Source: a virus
Virus record (IMG/VR): IMGVR_UViG_3300017770_000026
Span: 1 to 48,152 of that record
DNA length: 48,152 nucleotides
Strand: one strand, 5' to 3'
The position numbers and the translations under genes are program-made. Shown here piece by piece: positions 41,194-47,324 of the stretch. The notes beneath the pieces were generated by a model. It had not been told where the DNA came from, made no database searches, and saw only the letters and a program-made list of their open reading frames with translations. How positions within the stretch are numbered: the first letter of the stretch is position 1; each line of letters begins with the position of its first letter.

Positions 41194-44100
41194 TTATGAA
41201 AATGGTGTAGCAGGAGCTCCAGTACACAGCAATGTACCTTCAACATGCCATTTATCTGCGGCTATGTTTGTAACCGTTACTTTACTACCGGCTCTACCTG
41301 TTGTAGTACCATTAAATGTTATTTGATGAAATTCATCAGCAACTTGAGTTGCAAAAGAAGCATTGGCATCAGAAGTATCTGTATCTACAGTAAGTACAGA
41401 TCCAATTAAGTCTTCGTTTGTAGAATCAGCGCATTGTATTCTTTTAGTACCAGCAGTATCATCTAATACTATAAAGTGAAAATATACTCCAGTTAAATCA
41501 CCACCACCAGAATCTGGTAAAGTAAACGTAGCAGCTGTGTCGGTAAATACAAAAGTTTCACCTGAGTCGTTAGCCGTTAGTGATGTATCACCAGTTATAG
41601 CTGTTAAAGGAGTTCTAAGACCAAAAATCTTTGCATTAACCGTAGAGGTATTACCAATTACAGTTGAATTAGCACCAAGGCCTGCGCCTGAAGAACCTAT
41701 AACTATTTCATTGTCCGTGGTAGCAGAACTTTTCTCTGCATTATAACCAATTACAATGTTACTATCACCGGTTGTGTTTGTATTACCAGCTAGCATTCCT
41801 AAGAATACATTGTGATAACCTTCTGTGTTACTAAGACCAGCTTGAGAACCTACGGCAACGTTTTTAGCAAGAGACGATGCGCTTGCAACTTGAGCAACAA
41901 GAGCATTGTGACCTACAGCTACACTTTCTTGCCCAGTTACATCTGCATGTAAAGCTTGGTAACCTATAGCAGTGTTTTTAGAAGCTGAGGTGCCATCTTT
42001 TCCAGCTTGATAACCTACTATTGTATTAAGTGTTCCAGTATTAATAGACTCACCGGCCTCGTGGCCAACTGCTACAGATCCAGGATATTGAGCTGTTAAA
42101 GATTTTAACGCATCATATCCTATAGCTACTGTTTGGTTTGTAAGCTCTGCTGATTCTAAAGCATTGTAACCTAAAGCTACATTTTGTCCTCCACCCGTTA
42201 AAGCAGAACCACTATCATATCCAAGAAGAGTATTAAAACCTCCACCTTGTAAAGATGTACCGGAATTAGATCCTACGGCAGTATTACCATCACCACCAGT
42301 TAAAGAGTCTAAAGCAGATTCTCCAAGGCCAACATTATGTAAAGCACTTGCAGAAGGAGCTGTTAAATGCCCTACTAATAAATTACCATCTCCACTGACA
42401 AAGCTTACGCCGCCAGCTGCGGAGCTCCACTCTAGTACATTACCAGAGGAAGGTACTTGTAATACTTGATTAGCAGTACCAATAGCTGTTGGTAATTCAA
42501 AGTACGTACTTCCTGAGGTATCACCAATTTTTAAGCTGCTTTGTATATACGCGTCTTTAAACGAATAAGCTTGAGACCCTAAGTCTACGCCGTTATCATC
42601 GCCTGGATGTATCGCAGTAACATCAGCATTACCAATAACAACTACGTTATCTGCATGGCCAGCAGCTCCGTTACCAATTACTGTTTGATTAGCTGCACCA
42701 ACAGCTGAAAAAGCCGTATTATATCCTAAAGCTGTATTTCCAGATCCAGTTGTAAGTGAATCACCCGCTAAACCACCTATAATAGTGTTTTGCACTCCTG
42801 TACTAACTTGTATGCCTGAACCATCGCCAACAGCAACGTTATAAGTATTTGTAGCACCACTAGGCTCTTGATTTTGTAAAGAACCAGTACCTACTGCTAC
42901 AGCTCTACTACCGTCTACATTAACTGAAAGAGCGTCTTGACCTATAGCTATATTTCTAGCACCAATAGTGTTAGAAGCTAAAGAACCAGCTCCAAGAGCA
43001 ACGTTTAGTGATCCTGTTGTATTTGCCGTCCCAGCTTGATAACCTACAAAAGCATTGCTGTTTCCTGTAGTAGTTAGCTTTCCAGCACCACTACCAATAG
43101 CAACGTTGTAAGCGGTCGAATCATTAAAAGTAAATAATGCTTGATAACCTATAGCTACAGAATCAGAACCTAAGACATTTGTCTTCATTGCTTCTGTACC
43201 AATAGCAGTGTTGTTAGCTCCTGTAGTAGTAGCTTTACCTGCTAGTGCTCCAACAAAAGTGTTATTGCTAGCTGAAGTTACTTCTTTACCAGCTTCTGAT
43301 CCTATATAAGTACCTTTATCTCCTGTTGTTGCTTTTTCGCCAGAGCTACTACCTACGGCTGTATTGTGATCTGGTATATTGCCTCCATTTTCACTAAGAG
43401 AAGACAATGCTTGATAACCTAAAGCAGTGTTGTAGCTACCTGTGGTATTACTATTTAAAGCAGCGTAACCAAAAGCTGCACTATTTACACCTGTTGTTAA
43501 AGCCCCACCAGCTTGCCAGCCTACAAAAGTAGCTTTTGTTGCAGCTGTTGTTATAGAAGATCCTGCTTGATGACCTATGGCTACATTTGTTGAAGATGTG
43601 GTTAAAAGCCCAAGAGCATCTCGTCCTATAGCTATGTTTTGATCACCTGTTGTTATAGCGTCTAAAGCCAAAGCTCCAACTGCAATATTGTTTTCAGCAG
43701 AGCTAAACCCTACGTTGCCACTAGGGTCATGTCCAATGTACAAAGAATTATCAACAACTTTTACATCGGATATATCATTTAAACTTAATTGGTCCCAAAC
43801 CGGGGTTACGCCATCGCCTGAAGACTGTAAGTAGTAACCTGCTGTTCCAGCTGAGCCATCGAAGTTTATTTCACCAGTTACGTTTACGTCAACCAATGTT
43901 GTTACGCCTGTAACTCCTAATGTTCCGCCTACTGTTGCATTACCAGTTATAGTAGCATTGCTACTCGCCGATATTGTTGTAAAAGATCCTGCAGATGCAG
44001 ACGATCCTCCAATAACAGTACCGTCTATTGTACCGCCGTTTACATCTATAGTTGCGAAAACTGTTGTAGGTGATATAGCTGTTGCTAAGTACGTCTGTAG

Positions 44101-44205
44101 CGCACTCATTGAAAACTGCTTTGTTGTACCGTCAGCTTCTCTACCTAACACAAACTCAGTTCCGTCGATGCTACTGTCAATTGTATATGTACTTATTCTT
44201 GCCAT
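41194..44205 (-). CDS. Large fibre with YadA-head-like repeats
   Basis: 1003 residues. After an N-terminal virion-attachment region (about 1-150), the protein carries a long array of ~14-16-residue repeats of the type Asn-x-Ala-Ile-Gly-Tyr-x-Ala-Leu/Gly and Val-Ala-Val-Gly, running from about 160 to 530 and again from about 615 to 845. These are the left-handed beta-roll repeats of trimeric adhesin heads. The last ~130 residues form a non-repeat beta domain that may bind the receptor. No S74 chaperone domain is seen. It is the second gene of the late operon and is likely a tail or head fibre. Confidence 0.85.
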   Translation of the reverse strand: MARISTYTIDSSIDGTEFVLGREADGTTKQFSMSALQTYLATAISPTTVFATIDVNGGTIDGTVIGGSSASAGSFTTISASSNATITGNATVGGTLGVTGVTTLVDVNVTGEINFDGSAGTAGYYLQSSGDGVTPVWDQLSLNDISDVKVVDNSLYIGHDPSGNVGFSSAENNIAVGALALDAITTGDQNIAIGRDALGLLTTSSTNVAIGHQAGSSITTAATKATFVGWQAGGALTTGVNSAAFGYAALNSNTTGSYNTALGYQALSSLSENGGNIPDHNTAVGSSSGEKATTGDKGTYIGSEAGKEVTSASNNTFVGALAGKATTTGANNTAIGTEAMKTNVLGSDSVAIGYQALFTFNDSTAYNVAIGSGAGKLTTTGNSNAFVGYQAGTANTTGSLNVALGAGSLASNTIGARNIAIGQDALSVNVDGSRAVAVGTGSLQNQEPSGATNTYNVAVGDGSGIQVSTGVQNTIIGGLAGDSLTTGSGNTALGYNTAFSAVGAANQTVIGNGAAGHADNVVVIGNADVTAIHPGDDNGVDLGSQAYSFKDAYIQSSLKIGDTSGSTYFELPTAIGTANQVLQVPSSGNVLEWSSAAGGVSFVSGDGNLLVGHLTAPSASALHNVGLGESALDSLTGGDGNTAVGSNSGTSLQGGGFNTLLGYDSGSALTGGGQNVALGYNALESAELTNQTVAIGYDALKSLTAQYPGSVAVGHEAGESINTGTLNTIVGYQAGKDGTSASKNTAIGYQALHADVTGQESVAVGHNALVAQVASASSLAKNVAVGSQAGLSNTEGYHNVFLGMLAGNTNTTGDSNIVIGYNAEKSSATTDNEIVIGSSGAGLGANSTVIGNTSTVNAKIFGLRTPLTAITGDTSLTANDSGETFVFTDTAATFTLPDSGGGDLTGVYFHFIVLDDTAGTKRIQCADSTNEDLIGSVLTVDTDTSDANASFATQVADEFHQITFNGTTTGRAGSKVTVTNIAADKWHVEGTLLCTGAPATPFS

Positions 44206-44214
44206 TATATGTTT

Positions 44215-44454
44215 TTATTTGCAATTATTTTTTTTAGTTCCTTTTCCGTGACCACCTCGATTAGCTTTTACGGACACAAACTTCTTTTTGGTGTGGTCAT
44301 AGTCCTTGCCCTTAATATTTTTACCGTCTTTTTTAGCCTTACGGCGTTTTCTCTGGTTCTCTGCACGCATTTTCTCACGGCGTCTTGTATTAGCTGCTGC
44401 TAGATCGCGTTTTTTCTTCGCAAGTTTAGCTCTGACTGATAGTTTTTGTGCCAT
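44215..44454 (-). CDS. First late gene, small basic protein
   Basis: 79 residues with a very high Lys/Arg content. The N-terminal half is a continuous basic helix (Ala-Lys-Lys-Lys-Arg-Asp-Leu then many Arg). The second half has a Gly-Lys-Asp-Tyr-Asp-His motif and Val-Ser-Val-Lys-Ala-Asn-Arg-Gly-Gly. I recall this pattern from marine phages. It is the first gene of the minus-strand operon, 78 bases from palindrome copy B, and lacks a Shine-Dalgarno. It probably binds nucleic acid, as part of the virion or as a late regulator. Confidence 0.7.
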   Translation of the reverse strand: MAQKLSVRAKLAKKKRDLAAANTRRREKMRAENQRKRRKAKKDGKNIKGKDYDHTKKKFVSVKANRGGHGKGTKKNNCK

Positions 44455-44531
44455 AATGCGTCTTTTTGTTTATATTCCTATTAATCACATAGTTATTTTA
44501 AGTTTTAAGGTACTCATATTAACCTATAGTG

Positions 44532-44574
44532 TGACAATTGCCCCTTACTAGTATATTTTAACAGGCTAATGTCA
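44532..44574. promoter_or_regulatory. Palindromic element, copy B
   Basis: 43 bp imperfect inverted repeat with left end TGACAATTGCCCC and right end ACAGGCTAATGTCA. It lies upstream of the first late gene (minus strand) and of the early genes (+ strand), so it could control both. On the + strand GTGACA and TATTTT are 17 bases apart. Confidence 0.65.
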
Positions 44575-44761
44575 TAGTTTTTAAAAATATTGTTATAAAT
44601 AGGGGGTAAAAGTGCTATGCCTTAACCTATTGACTACCAGCCGGTTACGTAAACGCCTTTTTTAGCCCCATGGCCCCCCTTATTTTTAGATTTTGCTGCA
44701 TAATTTTTACCTTTTGGCCCCCGGGCTAGGCCCCCAGCCTGCCCCTATATACTAACTACTG

Positions 44762-44796
44762 CACAAACTTAATACGTAGCGACTTAGATAATATAA
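44762..44796 (+). promoter_or_regulatory. Bipartite promoter-like motif P1
   Basis: CACAAACTTAATACG, 9 bases, AGATAATATAA; 33 bases before the ATG at 44830. One of five copies with identical internal spacing; the GATAAT core resembles a -10 box. Confidence 0.7.
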
Positions 44797-44829
44797 ATGT
44801 AAATAACTAATAAAATAAAACTTAATACC

Positions 44830-44910
44830 ATGAGAAAATTTATACACAATATTGTTCTAACAATTTCAGAAATCAAAGTTGGAAATATGTATGATGCTTT
44901 CACAAAGTAA
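44830..44910 (+). CDS. 26-residue microprotein (paralogue of 45734)
   Basis: ATG at 44830, stop at 44908. The product begins Met-Arg-Lys-Phe-Ile-His-Asn-Ile-Val, which matches the start of the gene at 45734 in eight of nine residues. Its 3' end runs into promoter-like motif P2. The conserved start and placement behind P1 argue that it is translated. It may be a leader peptide or a small early protein; function unknown. Confidence 0.5.
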   Translation: MRKFIHNIVLTISEIKVGNMYDAFTK

Positions 44911-44935
44911 ATACGAAGTAATAAAGATAATATAA
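44901..44935 (+). promoter_or_regulatory. Bipartite promoter-like motif P2
   Basis: CACAAAGTAAATACG, 9 bases, AGATAATATAA; overlaps the last codons of the 26-residue gene and lies 30 bases before the ATG at 44966. Confidence 0.7.
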
Positions 44936-44965
44936 TAAAATAATAATAACTTAATAATTAATACT

Positions 44966-45193
44966 ATGCAAAATTTAAAATCAAAAAGATTCGTTATCAG
45001 AAAATCTTTAATCGGAAAAAATCAAATCATTGAAGTAACATTTAAAAGTGGAAAAACTTTTACATATAATCATGATAAAGTATATGACATAATGAAAAGT
45101 AAACTAGAAACAATGAACTGTTTTGAAAAATACAAATCATATACTTCAAGCACTTCAGTGCCAGTAATACTACGCGACAAAGAAGTCGTTTAG
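44966..45193 (+). CDS. 75-residue early protein, paralogue 1
   Basis: 75 residues, near-identical in layout to the protein at 45421: Ser-Lys-Arg-Phe-Val, Lys-Ser-Leu-Ile-Gly-Lys-Asn-Gln, then Tyr-Asn-His-Asp-Lys-Val-Tyr-Asp-Ile-Met-Lys-Ser-Lys-Leu-Glu, and a Lys-Ser-Tyr-Thr-Ser-Ser-Thr-Ser motif near the C-terminus. It is a small alpha/beta protein, basic, with one cysteine. Family not recognised. Behind promoter-like motif P2 and just before palindrome copy C. Conservation between the two copies, mostly in amino acids with many synonymous differences, is good evidence that it is translated. Confidence 0.8.
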   Translation: MQNLKSKRFVIRKSLIGKNQIIEVTFKSGKTFTYNHDKVYDIMKSKLETMNCFEKYKSYTSSTSVPVILRDKEVV

Positions 45194-45208
45194 TATTTAC
45201 TAAAAGTG

Positions 45209-45252
45209 TGACAATAGCCTGCTACTATTATATACTTAGTAGGCTTATGTCA
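45209..45252. promoter_or_regulatory. Palindromic element, copy C
   Basis: 44 bp imperfect inverted repeat with ends TGACAATAGCCTG and GTAGGCTTATGTCA; with flanks it reads GTGACA to TGTCAC (45208-45253). It starts 15 bases after the stop of the first 75-residue gene and is followed by AGTTTTAAA, so on the + strand it could also act as a terminator-like hairpin. GTGACA and TATACT are 17 bases apart on the + strand. Confidence 0.65.
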
Positions 45253-45265
45253 CAGTTTTAAAGCC

Positions 45266-45332
45266 TGACTTTGAAATAGAGTCGGAAGAGTAGACTCCGC
45301 CCTACGCGGAAGTCAAAGCACGCGCTTGCGTG
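45266..45332 (+). ncRNA. Multi-hairpin structured RNA candidate
   Basis: An outer 6 bp stem (TGACTT 45266-45271 with AAGTCA 45310-45315) encloses two hairpins: GAGTC/GACTC with a 9-base loop and CCGC/GCGG with a CCTAC loop. A third hairpin follows directly, CACGC/GCGTG with a GCTT loop (45319-45332). The block is GC-rich in an AT-rich surrounding and has no open reading frame of note. It lies between palindrome copy C and motif P3, so it could be a small RNA or the structured end of a transcript. Confidence 0.45.
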
Positions 45333-45343
45333 TATAGCACTCG

Positions 45344-45378
45344 CACAAATTAAATACGGTCGCTTACAGATAATATAA
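45344..45378 (+). promoter_or_regulatory. Bipartite promoter-like motif P3
   Basis: CACAAATTAAATACG, 9 bases, AGATAATATAA; 42 bases before the ATG at 45421. Confidence 0.7.
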
Positions 45379-45420
45379 ATGTAACTAAAAAATAATAATA
45401 ATAACTTAAAAATAATAACT

Positions 45421-45648
45421 ATGCAAAATTTAATTTCAAAGCGCTTCGTAGTAAGAAAGTCGCTAATCGGTAAAAATCAAGTAATTGAAGTCACTTTCAA
45501 AAACGGTAAACAAGTAAAGTACAATCACGATAAAGTGTATGATATAATGAAAAGCAAGCTCGAGTCAATGCCTTGCTTCGAAAAGTACAAAAGTTACACA
45601 AGTAGCACTTCATTACCTGTAATATTGAGAGATAAAGTAATACTTTAA
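45421..45648 (+). CDS. 75-residue early protein, paralogue 2
   Basis: 75 residues, same length as the protein at 44966 and differing at roughly one residue in six, mostly conservative (Ile/Val, Lys/Thr/Val). The DNA differs more than the protein and is visibly less AT-rich, which indicates selection on the protein. Behind motif P3; followed by a hairpin at 45663. A small alpha/beta protein of unknown family. Two maintained copies suggest a dosage need or slightly different targets, for example early host takeover; that is speculation. Confidence 0.8.
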   Translation: MQNLISKRFVVRKSLIGKNQVIEVTFKNGKQVKYNHDKVYDIMKSKLESMPCFEKYKSYTSSTSLPVILRDKVIL

Positions 45649-45662
45649 GCACTTGTACACAT

Positions 45663-45692
45663 AGAGTGGTAGTGCAATACACCACCGCTCTT
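45663..45692 (+). terminator. Possible terminator after the second 75-residue gene
   Basis: A hairpin with AGA and GTGGT pairing to ACCAC and TCT, interrupted by a 3-base CGC bulge, with a 10-base loop, followed by TTTT. It lies 14 bases after the stop at 45648. The bulge makes it weaker than the terminator at 1002. Confidence 0.4.
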
Positions 45693-45733
45693 TTACACAC
45701 TAAAACAAATATACACCTTTAAAACTAATTAAA

Positions 45734-45844
45734 ATGAGAAAATTCATTCACACTATTGTATTCAAAATCAAGAACTTAAAGCTTTCTGACTTCAAAATTC
45801 AAGTAGAGCTAGGTAGTGCACCTGACGAGACTACTTGGAGGTAA
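45734..45844 (+). CDS. 36-residue microprotein (paralogue of 44830)
   Basis: ATG at 45734, stop at 45842. It begins Met-Arg-Lys-Phe-Ile-His-Thr-Ile-Val and continues with a Lys/Leu/Phe-rich amphipathic stretch and an acidic end (Pro-Asp-Glu-Thr-Thr-Trp-Arg). The shared start with the 26-residue gene is the evidence for translation. No copy of the bipartite motif lies directly upstream, so it is probably read through from P3. Its stop is followed at once by P4. Confidence 0.5.
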   Translation: MRKFIHTIVFKIKNLKLSDFKIQVELGSAPDETTWR

Positions 45845-45879
45845 CACAAATTTAATACGAAAATAGTAAGATAATATAA
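45845..45879 (+). promoter_or_regulatory. Bipartite promoter-like motif P4
   Basis: CACAAATTTAATACG, 9 bases, AGATAATATAA; 28 bases before the ATG at 45908. Confidence 0.7.
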
Positions 45880-45907
45880 TAAAATAATAACTAATAAATT
45901 AATAACT

Positions 45908-46102
45908 ATGCAACTAAACTTATCACAAATAGAAAATATGGAGTTCGAAGGAGTAGACTTCTCTGACTATCCAGACTTCGTAGACGCTTTCTTAGTATCA
46001 GCAGATATAGATGGCAGAGAACTAACAGAAGAAGAGGTAGATTACCTCAACGATGAACACTACGAATTTGTAAACGAGTCAGTATTCAGCTCAATATTCT
46101 AA
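45908..46102 (+). CDS. Small acidic early protein
   Basis: 64 residues, highly acidic. The order Leu-Ser-Gln-Ile-Glu-Asn, Phe-Glu-Gly-Val-Asp-Phe-Ser-Asp-Tyr-Pro-Asp-Phe-Val-Asp-Ala-Phe, Asp-Gly-Arg-Glu-Leu-Thr-Glu-Glu-Glu resembles a small protein I recall from many phages, often next to early genes. Function unknown; its charge would suit a DNA-mimic or binding protein, which is speculation. It is behind motif P4 and before the tRNA-like element. Confidence 0.75.
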   Translation: MQLNLSQIENMEFEGVDFSDYPDFVDAFLVSADIDGRELTEEEVDYLNDEHYEFVNESVFSSIF

Positions 46103-46107
46103 AAACC

Positions 46108-46222
46108 GGAGTGAATGGCTCGGCAGTAAATCGTGGCGTACTTAATATAGATGAAAGACTCTATAGCGCTAGTAGGTAAATCGCGCACGTGTGTGAGGGA
46201 AGTTCGATTCTTCCACACTCCA
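46108..46222 (+). ncRNA. tRNA-like RNA of unusual length
   Basis: The 3' part is tRNA-like: a T arm with 5 bp stem GGAAG/CTTCC and loop TTCGATT (46198-46214), then an acceptor strand ACACTCC and discriminator A (46222). The 5' strand GGAGTGA at 46108 pairs with six of seven acceptor bases. Between them are a weak D-like 3 bp hairpin, a 6 bp hairpin with 8-base loop (46146-46165) and a GCGC/GCGC hairpin with 13-base loop (46166-46186). This resembles a tRNA with a long variable arm, but 115 bases is too long and I cannot assign an anticodon. CCA is not encoded. Confidence 0.45.
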
Positions 46223-46238
46223 CTAATATTAAATAACT

Positions 46239-46463
46239 ATGAGAATAATTAAACACTTCAATCCACACTTTCCAGATAAAGATATCTACAAGTGTACTAT
46301 AGACAATATCACCCAATATGGTGACTTACAAACTGTCACTGAATTTAGAGATGACAGGCTAAATAACTCTGATTACTACAAAGAGTTACAACAACTTCAT
46401 GATGAAGGGTGTAGACAATACTACAAATCTAAATCAACATTTAACAACTATACAGGTGACTAA
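46239..46463 (+). CDS. Small hypothetical protein
   Basis: 74 residues, no family recognised. His/Asp/Tyr-rich, hydrophilic, with a beta-like front (Ile-Ile-Lys-His-Phe-Asn-Pro-His-Phe) and a helix Tyr-Tyr-Lys-Glu-Leu-Gln-Gln-Leu-His-Asp-Glu-Gly. It starts 17 bases after the tRNA-like element and is followed by the next gene with one base between stop and ATG. Confidence 0.6.
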   Translation: MRIIKHFNPHFPDKDIYKCTIDNITQYGDLQTVTEFRDDRLNNSDYYKELQQLHDEGCRQYYKSKSTFNNYTGD

Positions 46464-46464
46464 T

Positions 46465-46632
46465 ATGAAATATATAACAATACTAGATTTCTCAATGGGA
46501 CATGTGCACCAATATGAAATACAAGAAGACCAATATGAATCAACAGAAAGCTTAGAATCATTCATATGTGACAAGGGTTTTAACCTTGGTAACATTGAGT
46601 GGATGAGTCACTATGATAAAAAAATATATTAA
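46465..46632 (+). CDS. Small acidic hypothetical protein
   Basis: 55 residues from the ATG at 46465, one base after the previous stop. Earlier in-frame starts would overlap the previous gene and are less likely. The product starts with a beta-like Lys-Tyr-Ile-Thr-Ile-Leu-Asp-Phe and is Glu/Ser/Tyr-rich after that, with a Tyr-Glu-Ile-Gln-Glu-Asp motif. No family recognised. Confidence 0.6.
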   Translation: MKYITILDFSMGHVHQYEIQEDQYESTESLESFICDKGFNLGNIEWMSHYDKKIY

Positions 46633-46634
46633 CT

Positions 46635-46775
46635 ATGCAATTTATACAAATAACTAACAATAAAGAGATAGATATGACTTCTCTTATACTTAAACAAATA
46701 CAAGGTGAAATCACAAGAGATGAAGTCTTACAAGTAATTAATGATAATATAGTAAAAAATTCAGATGAGATATAA
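46635..46775 (+). CDS. 46-residue hypothetical protein
   Basis: ATG at 46635, two bases after the previous stop; stop at 46773. The product is helical and mixed in charge (Leu-Ile-Leu-Lys-Gln-Ile-Gln-Gly-Glu-Ile, then Val-Leu-Gln-Val-Ile-Asn-Asp-Asn-Ile). It overlaps the next gene by 11 bases. Coding status rests on the exact packing between neighbouring small genes. Confidence 0.5.
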   Translation: MQFIQITNNKEIDMTSLILKQIQGEITRDEVLQVINDNIVKNSDEI

Positions 46776-46917
46776 TATAATATGGAATAGCAGCGGTGGA
46801 CAGTACCCAGACTTTGAGGTGGTAGATACAGCGGACAATAGAATTGAAGCAATAAGACTAGTTAAAGAATACCAACTAGCTTTTAAATCTAATAAAATAA
46901 CATTCAAAAGAATATGA
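46765..46917 (+). CDS. 50-residue hypothetical protein
   Basis: ATG at 46765 inside the end of the previous gene; TGA at 46915 overlapping the next ATG (ATGA). The product has Ile-Ile-Trp-Asn-Ser-Ser-Gly-Gly-Gln-Tyr-Pro-Asp-Phe-Glu-Val-Val and a helix Arg-Ile-Glu-Ala-Ile-Arg-Leu-Val-Lys-Glu-Tyr-Gln. It looks like a small beta-alpha folded unit. No family recognised. Confidence 0.55.
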   Translation: MRYNIIWNSSGGQYPDFEVVDTADNRIEAIRLVKEYQLAFKSNKITFKRI

Positions 46918-47153
46918 AGAAAAATATAATTAAAACCATAATAATAGTAGGTGCATGCGCTACTTCCTACACAGTAAGTAATAATATAGCACAAGAGATC
47001 GCTGCATCATCATTCGAAGCAGGTAAAGAAGCTAAGTACAATGAGATCAAGCAAAGAGCTGAAGACATTAATCAGTATGGCGAAGGTTATTTCACATCAC
47101 AAGATGTTGAAGAGATCTTAGAAGGTTACTATGACGACGAAGAAGGTCTCTAA
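46914..47153 (+). CDS. Small membrane-anchored or secreted acidic protein
   Basis: 79 residues. The first 26 residues have the form of a signal anchor: Met-Lys-Lys-Asn, then Ile-Ile-Lys-Thr-Ile-Ile-Ile-Val-Gly-Ala-Cys-Ala-Thr. The cysteine at 15 could also be a lipobox-like position, but the surrounding residues are not typical. The remainder is acidic and helical, ending Asp-Asp-Glu-Glu. Its ATG overlaps the previous stop. A role at the host inner membrane is likely; the family is not recognised. Confidence 0.65.
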   Translation: MKKNIIKTIIIVGACATSYTVSNNIAQEIAASSFEAGKEAKYNEIKQRAEDINQYGEGYFTSQDVEEILEGYYDDEEGL

Positions 47154-47324
47154 ATGCAAGTAATGATAGTCAATGGTACAAGATACCTTATCAACACATC
47201 GACGCCTGATGGCGGGGATTCTGCCTGCGAGTACATATTAAAGTATTATGACCTCAATGCGATCATAGAATTTGATAGTGCAAAAGCAGATGATTACAAA
47301 CAAAATACAATAACTATTGGATAA
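47154..47324 (+). CDS. 56-residue hypothetical protein
   Basis: ATG at 47154 directly after the previous stop; TAA at 47322. The product begins with a beta-like Met-Gln-Val-Met-Ile-Val-Asn-Gly-Thr-Arg-Tyr-Leu-Ile and has a Ser-Ala-Cys-Glu-Tyr-Ile-Leu-Lys-Tyr-Tyr helix. Its last codons coincide with promoter-like motif P5. No family recognised. Confidence 0.55.
   Translation: MQVMIVNGTRYLINTSTPDGGDSACEYILKYYDLNAIIEFDSAKADDYKQNTITIG

Larger units (their letters stand above)
44455..44829. other. Divergent non-coding control region with C-tracts
   Basis: 375 bases between the outward-facing late (minus) and early (+) genes, without a supported gene. It contains palindrome copy B (44532-44574) and the first of the bipartite promoter-like motifs (44762-44796). 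Between them is a GC-rich block with C-runs at 44666-44669, 44674-44679, 44718-44722, 44731-44735 and 44742-44745, unusual in this AT-rich genome. The minus strand is therefore G-tract rich. Likely a regulatory hub and possibly an origin or packaging signal; the last two are speculation. Confidence 0.6.
44830..45844 (+). repeat. Diverged tandem duplication of an early gene module
   Basis: Two paralogous pairs lie here: the 75-residue genes (44966 and 45421) and the short genes starting Met-Arg-Lys-Phe-Ile-His (44830 and 45734). Motif copies P1-P4 and palindrome copies B and C accompany them. The order of the two genes is swapped between copies (short-long, long-short), so it is not a simple head-to-tail copy or it was rearranged later. 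Confidence 0.65.

Noticed and set aside
41700-43700. Regularly spaced repeats that could suggest a CRISPR array or tandem repeat element
   Set aside because: The period follows codons and encodes the beta-roll repeats of the fibre; the DNA copies are too diverged for CRISPR repeats and there are no spacers.
46191-46222. Attachment site made of the 3' end of a host tRNA gene
   Set aside because: A matching 5' acceptor strand is present at 46108, and no integrase is visible in the window, so a phage-encoded tRNA-like RNA is a better explanation.
46756-46790. A sixth copy of the bipartite motif (GATATAATATAATATGG)
   Set aside because: The upstream CACAAA-TACG block and the 9-base spacing are missing.
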